From: Schizochytrium sp. CCTCC M209059
Taxonomy: Eukaryota; Sar; Bigyra; Thraustochytrida; Thraustochytriidae
Length of the DNA: 64,000 bases
Assembly (NCBI GenBank): GCA_000818945.1
Contig: KN805370.1
Location: 446,111-510,110, forward strand
Direction of reading: 5' to 3'
Positions 8,932 through 18,500 of the stretch are shown here, piece by piece. Position numbers and translations under genes: made by a program. Numbering within the stretch: position 1 is the stretch's first letter; every line of letters starts with the position of its first letter. A model generated the notes under the pieces. The model saw only the letters and a program-made list of their open reading frames with translations. It had not been told where the DNA came from and ran no database searches.

Positions 8932-10347
8932 TCATAAAAGGTCCCAGCCAAGAAAGTCCTCAATGATTTGGCGTACAAGAAGCAGAGGAAGATCTAGCGA
9001 CGACCTGGCAGCAAGAGCTCCTTCGGAAGCAGGCCCCGAAAAATCTTCTCTCTCCTGCTTGCGACGGACGGAAGAGGCGATGAGGTAAGCAAAAGTGTGC
9101 ATGGACTTGCAGACGAGAAACTGCGCCATGTGAACCTCCTCCTCGCGCTCTTGAATGTACACGTTATTGCCTCTGAGAGCCAGATTGTGAGCAAGACGCC
9201 GCGAACCTTCTGCGTCAATGTGCACTCGAGGAGTCCCCTTGATGAAGATCGCACCGCCAAACGAGGTCCCTCGTCGTCCTTGGGGGAAACCCCATTCGTG
9301 CAAGCCACCTGGGCCGTGCTGGCTCTCGTTGGCACTGAAAATACAGTCCCGAATGGAAACCTCTGTACCATTGAGCACGCAGATTGCACCACCAAAGGCA
9401 CCGCCACCTCCGCCGGCAGACCCGGTGCGGGCTCCGGCGCGACCCCCATCACCAGCGCCAAAGCCACCTTTTCCAGGGATCCCAACGCGATCCCATCCGC
9501 CCATAGTTTTGCCTCCAGCGCCTCCCCCGCCGCCACCCCAGAGACCATTACCACCATCGGTGCCATAGTCGCCTTGGGACGCACCGCCGCCGCCGCCAAA
9601 AGCAGCCATGTGATCTTTTCCAGACTGAGAGTGGCTCGCGTTTGCACCACTGTCGGCAAGAGCAACGGCCCCAGATCCTCCGCCGATGCCACCACCTGCG
9701 CCGCCGTGACCTGTAAAACGTCCACGATTTGGGAAGGCATCTCCACCTGCGCCTCCACGCGCGAGATTGTTTTTCAGAACGCACTGCTCGAGGAAGATGG
9801 ACCCACGCGATCCGCAAAAGATGGCGCCTCCGCAAGCGCCTTGGCCGCCTCCGCCGCCGCCGGAACCGCCAGTGTCGCTGCCAGGTCGGCCCATGTGGCC
9901 AATGGACCTGCAGCCGACAATCTGGCATCCTTCCATGCGAAGGATGCCGCCTTCGAGGACCGTAATGGCGCCCCCAAAGCAGCCGTCTGCCTCGCCATTG
10001 CGGAGCGTCAGACTCCGGATGCTCAGCTCGCCGCCGTCAACCTTGAAGAAAGAGAACTTTCGTGGCGCCGGAACGCCGGCGTTGCCTCGCCTCAGCGTGG
10101 ACCTGTTGCCGATCACGACAAGGTGCTTGCCACGGGGGATCTCGACGAGCCACCCGCCGTCGCCCTCTTCGCTCTCCTCGAAGCTGTTCTCGCTCACGAG
10201 GTAGTCTTCGTTGAGCTCCAGCACGAGCCGCGCAGTGCAAGGCCCCTCCCGCGCCCATGCCCGGAGTCTGCGCGAGAGCGAGTCGGCTTCGCTCGCCGCG
10301 GCGGCGATCTCCTCGCACGCCTCCGCGCGGTCCACGTCCTCGCTCAT
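8932..10347 (-). CDS. Glycine-rich GGAI-repeat parallel beta-helix protein
   Basis: A 471-aa product from the ATG at 10347; the frame extends further upstream only to a GTG. Four GGAI motifs (near residues 125, 173, 318 and 363), each followed by a short hydrophobic strand, alternate with short motifs such as CIFSANES and LRGNNVYI. This pattern resembles right-handed beta-helix proteins and the GGA[ILV]/FxxN repeats of chlamydial polymorphic membrane proteins. A central segment (about 150-315) is very Gly-rich, with runs of five to six Gly. The N-terminus is acidic and Ala-rich with no signal peptide, and I see no membrane segment, so the protein looks cytosolic. Fold family is moderately sure; function is unknown. 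Confidence 0.7.
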   Translation of the reverse strand: MSEDVDRAEACEEIAAAASEADSLSRRLRAWAREGPCTARLVLELNEDYLVSENSFEESEEGDGGWLVEIPRGKHLVVIGNRSTLRRGNAGVPAPRKFSFFKVDGGELSIRSLTLRNGEADGCFGGAITVLEGGILRMEGCQIVGCRSIGHMGRPGSDTGGSGGGGGGQGACGGAIFCGSRGSIFLEQCVLKNNLARGGAGGDAFPNRGRFTGHGGAGGGIGGGSGAVALADSGANASHSQSGKDHMAAFGGGGGASQGDYGTDGGNGLWGGGGGGAGGKTMGGWDRVGIPGKGGFGAGDGGRAGARTGSAGGGGGAFGGAICVLNGTEVSIRDCIFSANESQHGPGGLHEWGFPQGRRGTSFGGAIFIKGTPRVHIDAEGSRRLAHNLALRGNNVYIQEREEEVHMAQFLVCKSMHTFAYLIASSVRRKQEREDFSGPASEGALAARSSLDLPLLLVRQIIEDFLGWDLL

Positions 10348-11386
10348 GCCGCCCCGCCCCCGCGCGGCCTCCGCCCGCCGCGCGCTGCCCGTCCTCCTCG
10401 CGCCGCCTGCGCTCAAGCACGGACTGTGGTTTGTGATTTGAGAAGCCTCTTGGGGCAGGCGAAGCACTTGACCTTGACTCTTGTATTCCCTCCTTCCTTC
10501 GCTCGTTCATTCATTCATTCATTCATTCAATCGTTCATTCCTTGAATCGTTCATTCACGTCGCAGCTACATCGCCACCCGAGCGCAGAGTTCGTGAGGCT
10601 CGCAGACACCAACCAGGAGAGGATCGGCCAGCGGCAGGGCGTTGCTGGCCTCGATGGCCGCGGGGAAAACGAGGAGGTTTGCGCAAAGGCTGCCTGCAAT
10701 CGGGACGGGCGAGGCTGCATCTCAGCACCGTCACCCGTATCGAAGACAAGAGACAAGGGGACGCGCTTCAAGCTGAAGGTGGAAAACCAACAAGTCTGAG
10801 AGAGGAAGGTGTTAGTCAGCAGGCGGGCTCGAAGGCGTGAACATCATCAGAGCGAGAAGAGGCCACCGCCACGGCAGATACAGAAGAAATGAAGTCAAGC
10901 AGCGGCCATCACGAAAACATAGATTGCGGCCTCTGCAGGAAATGAAGCCTTCTCGACGCGATCAGCGTTGTGTGAAATGATCCCCACATTCTCGCATCTC
11001 GCTCGTGATTCTGTCGAGCAAGAGCCTAATCGTTCCCACTATCGAAAGCTTAGATGGTGAAATCTCAGACACTGAAAGCGGAAAGCCATTTTTTCATGCA
11101 AGTATCTGCTACAGAACGATCAAAGAAAATACTGAATTGACGCTTGCAGTGCAGCTCCAGACAGCTAGGCTCGTCTCCTCTTTTCATTCAAGAAAGGTAT
11201 AGATTGCCAAAGGTATTCTCAGACCCAGAACGTGACGTAAATGTAAAACGAAATAACAAATTAAATTTCTTTCGACGTCACACGTACGTCTCCGATTGCT
11301 CGACGAAGAAAGCATCACTTTTGAATGGGCATGATTTAAAGAATCGGAGAGAAAGACCATGACATTTGCGAAAGGCGGTATCCTGA
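10348..11386. other. Intergenic region with (TTCA)n repeat and an AT-richer part
   Basis: Contains the 5' flank of the beta-helix gene, a tetranucleotide TTCA/TTCG repeat at about 10505-10558, and from about 10990 an AT-richer stretch that is the 3' flank of the minus-strand pseudokinase gene. Small open frames here (65-85 codons) show no recognisable similarity. Confidence 0.6.
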
Positions 11387-14300
11387 TCAGAAAACGCCGC
11401 CACGGAAATTTTCATTTGCGTCTTTGGCGGCAGAAAGTGACGGAAAACGCTCACAGGTGCGCTGCACGGCCTCTTCGGCGCCTTGCTCTTGGAGCACTGC
11501 CTTGACGGACGCATTGAAAACAAGGCTCGAAAGTACCCCGCACGCTTTTTCTTGCACTTTTTCACTTCTGGGATGAGCGCGCATGACCGCGACGATCTCT
11601 TTGCCGACCTCGAGCTCTTGCCCGAGGATCACACAGTTGCGGTCATTATTAGCTGCGAGACTCCAAAGCGCCGCACAGGCATAGATTTGAACGCTTTCGC
11701 TTACGAGATGCTCGCGCATGGCCGCGGCGATCTCCGTGCCGACCCTGAGCTCTTGCCCGAGGATCTCTTTGTTGCGAATATTCTGTGCCGCGAGATTCTG
11801 AAGCGCTGCGCAGGCATTGATTTGGATACTTTCGTTTGTGAGATGCTTGCGCATGGCCGCGGCAATGTCCGTACCAACCCTGAGCTCCTGTCCGAGAATG
11901 ACCTTGTTGCGATCGTTGGCTGCGAGACACCAAAGAACGCCGCACGCTTTCTCCTGCACGTCTCCCACTTGAGGATGTGCGCGCATGGCCGCGACAATTT
12001 CTTTTCCGACGTTGAGCTCTTGTCCCAGGATTACACAATTCTGATCGTTGTCAGCGAGATTCAAAAGTGCTCCGCAAGCATTTACTTGTAGGATTTCGTG
12101 CGTGGGATGCTCACGCATGGCTGCGGCGATCTCCTTGCCGACCTTGAGCTCTTGCCCAAGAATTGCACAGTTTGGGTTGTTATCAGCGAGACACCCGAGA
12201 AGCAAACATGCGATATTTTCAACAGCTGCATTCTCGCGATGCTCGCGCATGGCCGCGGCGATCGCTTCGCCGACCTTGAGCTCTTGAACGAGGACCGCTC
12301 TGTTGCTCTCATTGGCTGCGATACACCCTAGGGCCGAGCATGCTTTCTCTTGCAAAGTTCCACTCCCGGAATGTGCACGCATGGCCGCGGCGATCTCCTT
12401 GCCGACCTTGAGTTCTTGGCCAAAAATCACACAATTGCGGTCGTTGACTGCGAGACACGCAAGCGTTGAGCAGGCAGTGATCTGGACAGCTTCGTTTGTT
12501 ATATGCTCGCGCATGGCTGCGGTGATTTCTCTGCCAACTCCGAGCTCTTGCCCGAGGATGACCATGTTGCAGTCGTTGAATACCGCGAGACTCCAAAGCG
12601 CTGTGCAGGCATTGATCTGGATACTTTCGTTCGCAAGATGTTCGCGCATGGCCGCGACGATCTCATTGCCGACCTGGAGATCCTGCCCGAAAATCACCTG
12701 GTTGCAGTCAGATAAAGCGACGAGATTCGAAAAAGCTCGGCATGCTTGATTTTGCACGCTCTCGCTTAAGCGATGTGCGTGCATGGCCGCGACAATCTCC
12801 TTGCCTACCTGTAGTTCTTGTCCTAGGATCACACAGTTGCGGTCACTGCCGTACGAAGCAACTGTGACAAACCCACAAGCTGCTGCTTGGAGATTTTCAT
12901 GGTTGCGAAACGCTTGAAACATTTCGATTGCAATACTGCCGAGGCCATGCTCTTGGATGACGGCGGCACGAAATGAGGTACCTGATGATCCGGACAGTGC
13001 GAAGCGGAGTACCCATAACGCTTTTGCAAGAATGTCGGGTTCCGTGCTGTGCTCCAGGATCCGTTTTATGCGGACAATTATTCCTCGCGAGAGAGCCTCC
13101 GCACGCAATTTATCACTGGTCTTGGCATCATATTCCTGCTCGAAGATATCCCTCAGTGTGTCCAACATGCGCGTCAGATTGTTCGTGTTCTCGGACAAGT
13201 CGCGGACAAGACCTTGCACAAGCTCGATGCTGGGATCTTCAACGCCGTTTCGACCGCCGCGGCTTCGAGAAAGTGCCGACACCAGCCCACGGATGAGTCG
13301 CGTAGACCGACGAACATTCGTGCGACCTTCGACAGTCCTGAGAATCTCGGAAGCACGTGGACGCTCTTGTGGGTCATGCTTCCAGCACCTCTCCATCAGA
13401 GAGGCAATCCACAGGTGACTCTCAATATCGCCAGAAATCATGGGTCGCTCTCCGCTCAACACTCGAGTCTCTAGATCTGAGATGGAGGGAGCGTTTTCTT
13501 CGAATGGCGATTTCCCATGGTAGACTTTCCACATGACAATGCCAAAGGCATAGATGTCCGCGCGCGTCGTCCATCGGGCGGGCGCCTGTAAAACTTCGGG
13601 TGCCCTGTATGCTGAGGTGCCAACCGATGAGACAGTGTCGACGATGCTGTTGCTAGTCTCGACCGATGCGGCGTGCCCGTAATTTGCTAGCTTGACGAGA
13701 CCAAGATCGCGGCTGAGCAGAATGTTGGCTGGCTTGAGGTCTCGATGGACGATCAAATTGCCGTGAAGGTACTCGAGGCCGCGAGCGACACCTCGCAGAA
13801 TAGCTTTCCGGTCGTCAGAACTCATGGACAACGCTGCGTCAGCCTCGCTCTCGTACAAGAGGTCGTTGAGTGACATGTCACACTTGTCCATGACGAGATG
13901 AAAACGGTTCTCAATGATGCAGGTTCCAAGTAGACAGACAATGTTGGCGTGCTCGAGTCCATTCCAGCTCGCGGCTTCACGCATGAGCGCCTGCTGTTCG
14001 CAAAATTGCATACGACGACCATTTGGCTTGACGCGCTTGATTGCCGTCTCGACTTCGGAACCATCATCGCGCCGGAAGACGCCAAGGACGACTTGGCCGA
14101 ACCGACCTTCACCGAGTACCTTTAGAGGGGCCTTGATGAAGGCTTGATCGCTGCTGAGTGAAGCGGCCTCAAGCTCTTCTGCTTGAACGAGACTGCGTGT
14201 CAGACGTTCCATAGCTCGACGCTGACGGCGAGTGCCGAGCTGGCCCTCGAGAGCCGCGTTTATGTCGATATCAGGGCTTTCTTGAAGAAGTGAGATGACC

Positions 14301-14800
14301 TCTTCAGGGTCATCGTCACCAAGTAGCCCACGCTCTTGCAGCATTTTGAGCACATGAACAAGATCATTTTTTGCATCTTCGTCGTCTTTTGCTTCTTCGT
14401 CGAGCGCCTCGTCTTCGTGGTCTTGTTGCGTCCCTGCAAGCTGGCGCAGCTGCAGATCAAGTTGACAGAGTTGAAGACACGTTTGAAGATGCTGCTCGGC
14501 TTCGGTCAGTGCTTGACGAATGGCTTTGGCCTGGAAAAGAAGACGAGCTCTTGCAGCGAGGCGTTGGCGCGCATTGTCGCCAAAGTAAGGCTTCAGGAGG
14601 TCAAGAAGGTCGCGCAGCTCTGCTTCGAGCTGAGTCGTGTCTATGTCCGCGTCGTGCAGCTGTTCGAGGCGAGAGGCGATCTGCTCCAGCACGGTCTTTA
14701 GACGCGCTGCCTTTCGCTTGCAGGCCACGGCATTCTTCAGCAGGGATGCGCCGTCCCGCCCCAGCCGCAGCACGAGCGCTACGCCGGAGAACGTGTCCAT
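11387..14800 (-). CDS. Helical-bundle / TKL-like pseudokinase / ARM-repeat protein
   Basis: 1137 aa, intronless. Residues 1-125 are an amphipathic helical region (SGVALVL, LKNAVACKRKAARL) resembling the four-helix bundle in front of MLKL-like and plant MCA-type proteins. A kinase domain spans about 225-490: glycine loop GEGRFG (230-235), Lys255, and HRD at 352-354 with a normal DLKPAN loop. The DFG triplet is NYG at 373-375, so the Mg-binding Asp is lost, and the activation segment reads SAYRAPE. It is therefore probably a pseudokinase. About eleven diverged ARM-type repeats follow (N-x-VILGQEL-x-VGKEI). It is head to head with its paralogue at 15049, separated by 248 bp. Kinase fold and repeats are sure; catalytic loss is inferred from the motif. 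Confidence 0.9.
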   Translation of the reverse strand: MDTFSGVALVLRLGRDGASLLKNAVACKRKAARLKTVLEQIASRLEQLHDADIDTTQLEAELRDLLDLLKPYFGDNARQRLAARARLLFQAKAIRQALTEAEQHLQTCLQLCQLDLQLRQLAGTQQDHEDEALDEEAKDDEDAKNDLVHVLKMLQERGLLGDDDPEEVISLLQESPDIDINAALEGQLGTRRQRRAMERLTRSLVQAEELEAASLSSDQAFIKAPLKVLGEGRFGQVVLGVFRRDDGSEVETAIKRVKPNGRRMQFCEQQALMREAASWNGLEHANIVCLLGTCIIENRFHLVMDKCDMSLNDLLYESEADAALSMSSDDRKAILRGVARGLEYLHGNLIVHRDLKPANILLSRDLGLVKLANYGHAASVETSNSIVDTVSSVGTSAYRAPEVLQAPARWTTRADIYAFGIVMWKVYHGKSPFEENAPSISDLETRVLSGERPMISGDIESHLWIASLMERCWKHDPQERPRASEILRTVEGRTNVRRSTRLIRGLVSALSRSRGGRNGVEDPSIELVQGLVRDLSENTNNLTRMLDTLRDIFEQEYDAKTSDKLRAEALSRGIIVRIKRILEHSTEPDILAKALWVLRFALSGSSGTSFRAAVIQEHGLGSIAIEMFQAFRNHENLQAAACGFVTVASYGSDRNCVILGQELQVGKEIVAAMHAHRLSESVQNQACRAFSNLVALSDCNQVIFGQDLQVGNEIVAAMREHLANESIQINACTALWSLAVFNDCNMVILGQELGVGREITAAMREHITNEAVQITACSTLACLAVNDRNCVIFGQELKVGKEIAAAMRAHSGSGTLQEKACSALGCIAANESNRAVLVQELKVGEAIAAAMREHRENAAVENIACLLLGCLADNNPNCAILGQELKVGKEIAAAMREHPTHEILQVNACGALLNLADNDQNCVILGQELNVGKEIVAAMRAHPQVGDVQEKACGVLWCLAANDRNKVILGQELRVGTDIAAAMRKHLTNESIQINACAALQNLAAQNIRNKEILGQELRVGTEIAAAMREHLVSESVQIYACAALWSLAANNDRNCVILGQELEVGKEIVAVMRAHPRSEKVQEKACGVLSSLVFNASVKAVLQEQGAEEAVQRTCERFPSLSAAKDANENFRGGVF

Positions 14801-15513
14801 TGAATGAAGTTCTACTTTCGGTACTCATCTCTCCCTTTCGCCCTTTAACTATCAGTAAGGCCCTAGGCCAAGGTAATGCGTAAATGCATGATGAAGCCGC
14901 CTTTCATCCAAATCAGCGGTGACCGAAGGTGTGCACTATGTATTTGATAACCGAAACTCTACAAGTGTTGTGCATGGCCGAACAAGTGAGTGGGCTTGCG
15001 TAGCACGTGCGGTCAGGACAATCCAGCATCAAGAGAAATGGAAAGACGATGGACGCCATCTCCGGCGTAGCGCTCGTGCTGCAACTGGCGCGGGACGGCG
15101 CATCCCTGCTGAAGAATGCCGTGGCCTGCAAGCGAAAGGCAGCGCGTCTAAAGACCGTGCTGGAGCAGATCGCCTCTCGCCTCGAACAGCTGCACGACGC
15201 GGACATAGACACGACTCAGCTCGAAGCAGAGCTGCGCGACCTTCTTGACCTCCTGAAGCCTTACTTTGGCGACAATGCGCGCCAACGCCTCGCTGCAAGA
15301 GCTCGTCTTCTTTTCCAGGCCAAAGCCATTCGTCAAGCACTGACCGAAGCCGAGCAGCATCTTCAAACGTGTCTTCAACTCTGTCAACTTGATCTGCAGC
15401 TGCGCCAGCTTGCAGGGACGCAACAAGACCACGAAGACGAGGCGCTCGACGAAGAAGCAAAAGACGACGAAGATGCAAAAAATGATCTTGTTCATGTGCT
15501 CGAAATGCTGCAA
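14336..15513. repeat. Inverted repeat joining the two kinase paralogues
   Basis: The first ~465 coding bases of the minus gene (14336-14800) and of the plus gene (15049-15513) are mirror copies. Coordinates of matching bases sum to 29849, so there is no indel in the arms. Apart from a few differences in the first ~40 bases and an occasional change later, the translated arms are the same. The 248-bp spacer (14801-15048) is not repeated. Beyond the arms the copies diverge, starting with a one-codon length difference at GDDDPEE versus HNDPEE. Confidence 0.9.
14801..15048. promoter_or_regulatory. Shared divergent promoter region of the kinase/pseudokinase pair
   Basis: 248 bp separate the two ATG codons and must hold both leaders and core promoters. 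I see no obvious TATA box. An out-of-frame ATG at 15038 lies just before the plus-strand start, and ATGs at about 14876-14890 could form short upstream frames. Coordinated expression of the pair is an inference from layout. Confidence 0.5.
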
Positions 15514-18500
15514 GAGCGTGGGCTACTCCACAACGACCCTGAGGAGGTCATCTCACTTCTTCAAGAAAACCCTGATGTCGACATAAACGCGGTTCTCGAG
15601 GGCCAGCTCGGCACTCGCCGTCAGCGTCGAGCTATGGAACGTCTGACACGCAGTCTCGTTCAAGCAGAAGAGCTTGAGGCTGCTTCGCTCAGCAGCGATC
15701 AAGCCTTTATCAAGGCCCCTCTAAAGGTACTCGGTGAAGGTCAGTTCGGCCAAGTCGTCCTTGGCGTCTTCCGGCGCGATGATGGTTCCGAAGTCGAGAC
15801 GGCAATCAAACGCGTCAAGCCAAATGGTCGTCGTATGCAATTTTGCGAACAGCAGGCGCTCATGCGTGAAGCTGCGAGCTGGAATGGACTCGAGCATGCC
15901 AACATTGTCTGTCTACTTGGAACCTGCATCATTGAGAACCGTTTTCATCTCATCATGGACAAGTGTGACATGTCACTCGACGACCTCTTGTACGAGAGCG
16001 AGGCTGACGCGACATTAGCACTGACTCTCGACGATAAGGAAGCTGTTCTGCGCGGTATCGCTCGTGGTCTCGAGTACCTTCACGGCAACTTGATCGTCCA
16101 TCGAGACCTTAAGCCAGCCAACATTCTGCTCAGCCGAGATCTTGGTCTCGTAAAACTAGCAGATTTTGGCCTCGCCACACAGATCCAGGCTGACAGCAGC
16201 ATCGCCGACACTATCTCGTCTGTTGGCACCCCAGCCTATATGGCACCCGAAGTTCTGCAAGCGCCTATTCGATGGACGACGCGCGCGGACATCTATGCCT
16301 TTGGCATTGTCATGTGGGAAGTCTACCATGGCAAGTCGCCTTTTGGGCACAGCGTACGCACGATGTCAGATCTAGAGACTCGAGTGGTGAGCGGAGAGCG
16401 ACCCATGATTTCTGATGAGGTTGACGTTCGTCTATGGGTTGTGCGTTTAATGGAAAGGTGCTGGAAGCATGACCCGCAAGACCGTCCACGTGCTTCCGAG
16501 ATTCTCAGAACTTTCGAAGGTCACACAAATGTTCGTCGATCTACGCGACTCATCCGTGGCCTGGTGTCAGTATTCTCTCGAAGTCGCGGTGGTCGAAACG
16601 GCGTCGAAGATCCCAGCATCGAGCTTGTGCAAGGTCTTGTTCGCGACTTGTCTGAGGATACGGGCAATTTCATCCGCACGTTGGACACACTTGCGGATAT
16701 TCTTGAGCAGGAATGCGATGCTGATGCTGAAGATGTATTGCGTGCAGAGGCACGTTCTCGAGGTATCATTGTAAGTACAAAAAGGATCCTGCAGCATCGC
16801 ACGGATCCCGACATTCTTGCAAAAGCTTTGTGGGTACTTTGCTTCGCTCTGACTGGACCTTTAGGTACCTCGTTTCGTGTTGCAGCCGTTCAAGAGCATG
16901 ATCTCGGCAGTATTGCAATCGAAATGCTTCAAGCGTTTCGCAACCATGAAGACCTTCAAGCAGCAGCTTGTGCATTTGTTAAATCTGTTACATATGACAG
17001 TGATCGCAACGGAGTAATCCTTGGGCAAGAGCTCAACGTCGGCAAAGAGATCGTCGCGACCATGCGCGAGCATCTCACGAACGAAAGTGTCATGTTCAGC
17101 GCATGCGGAGCTCTTAGGCATCTCGCAGCTAACAATGATCGCAACAAGGTGATCCTCGGGCAAGAGCTCGAGATCGGCAAAGAGATCGTCGCGGCCATGC
17201 ACGAGCATCTTAGGAATGAAAGTGTCCAGTTCAGCGCATGCGGAGCTCTTTCCAATCTCGCATTTAATGATCGCAACTGTGTGATCCTCGGGCAAGAGCT
17301 CGAGGTCGGCAAAGAGATCGTCGCGGCCATGCGCGCTCATTCCAGAAGTGAAACCGTGCAGGAGGAAGCATGCGGAGCTCTTTTGAATCTCGCAGCTAAC
17401 AATGATCGCAACAGGGTGATTCTCGGGCAAGAGCTCAAGGTCGGCAAAGAGATCGTCGCGGCCATGCGCGAGCATCTTAGGAATGAAAGTGTCCAGTTCA
17501 GCGCATGCGGAGCTCTTTCCAATCTCGCATCTAACAATGATCGCAACTGTGTGATCCTCGGGCAAGAGCTCGAGGTCGGCAAAGAGATCGTCGCGGCCAT
17601 GCGCGAGCATCTTAGGAATGAAAGTGTCCAGTTCAGCGCATGCGGAGCTCTTTCCAATCTCGCATTTAATGATCGCAACTGTGTGATCCTCGGGCAAGAG
17701 CTCGAGGTCGGCAAAGAGATCGTCGCGGCCATGCGCGAGCATCTTAGGAATGAAAGTGTCCAGTTCAGCGCATGCGGAGCTCTTTCCAATCTCGCATTTA
17801 ATGATCGCAACTGTGTGATCCTCGGGCAAGAGCTCGAGGTCGGCAAAGAGATCGTCGCGGCCATGCGCGAGCATCTTAGGAATGAAAGTGTCCAGTTCAG
17901 CGCATGCGGAGCTCTTTCCAATCTCGCATTTAATGATCGCAACTGTGTGATCCTCGGGCAAGAGCTCGAGGTCGGCAAAGAGATCGTCGCGGCCATGCGC
18001 GAGCATCTTAGGAATGAAAGTGTCCAGTTCAGCGCATGCGGAGCTCTTTCCAATCTCGCATTTAATGATCGCAACTGTGTGATCCTCGGGCAAGAGCTCG
18101 AGGTCGGCAAAGAGATCGTCGCGGCCATGCGCGAGCATCTTAGGAATGAAAGTGTCCAGTTCAGCGCATGCGGAGCTCTTTCCAATCTCGCATTTAATGA
18201 TCGCAACTGTGTGATCCTCGGGCAAGAGCTCGAGGTCGGCAAAGAGATCGTCGCGGCCATGCGCGAGCATCTTAGGAATGAAAGTGTCCAGTTCAGCGCA
18301 TGCGGAGCTCTTTCCAATCTCGCATTTAATGATCGCAACTGTGTGATCCTCGGGCAAGAGCTCGAGGTCGGCAAAGAGATCGTCGCGGCCATGCGCGCTC
18401 ATCCCAGAAGTGAAACCGTGCAGAAGAACGCATGCGGAACTCTTTCCAGTCTCGCAGCTAACAATGATCGCAACAAGGTGATCCTTGGGCAAGAGCTCGA

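Noticed and set aside
11649..12749. Open frames opposite and beside the pseudokinase ARM repeats
   Set aside because: Shadow frames of the repeat units with no independent support.
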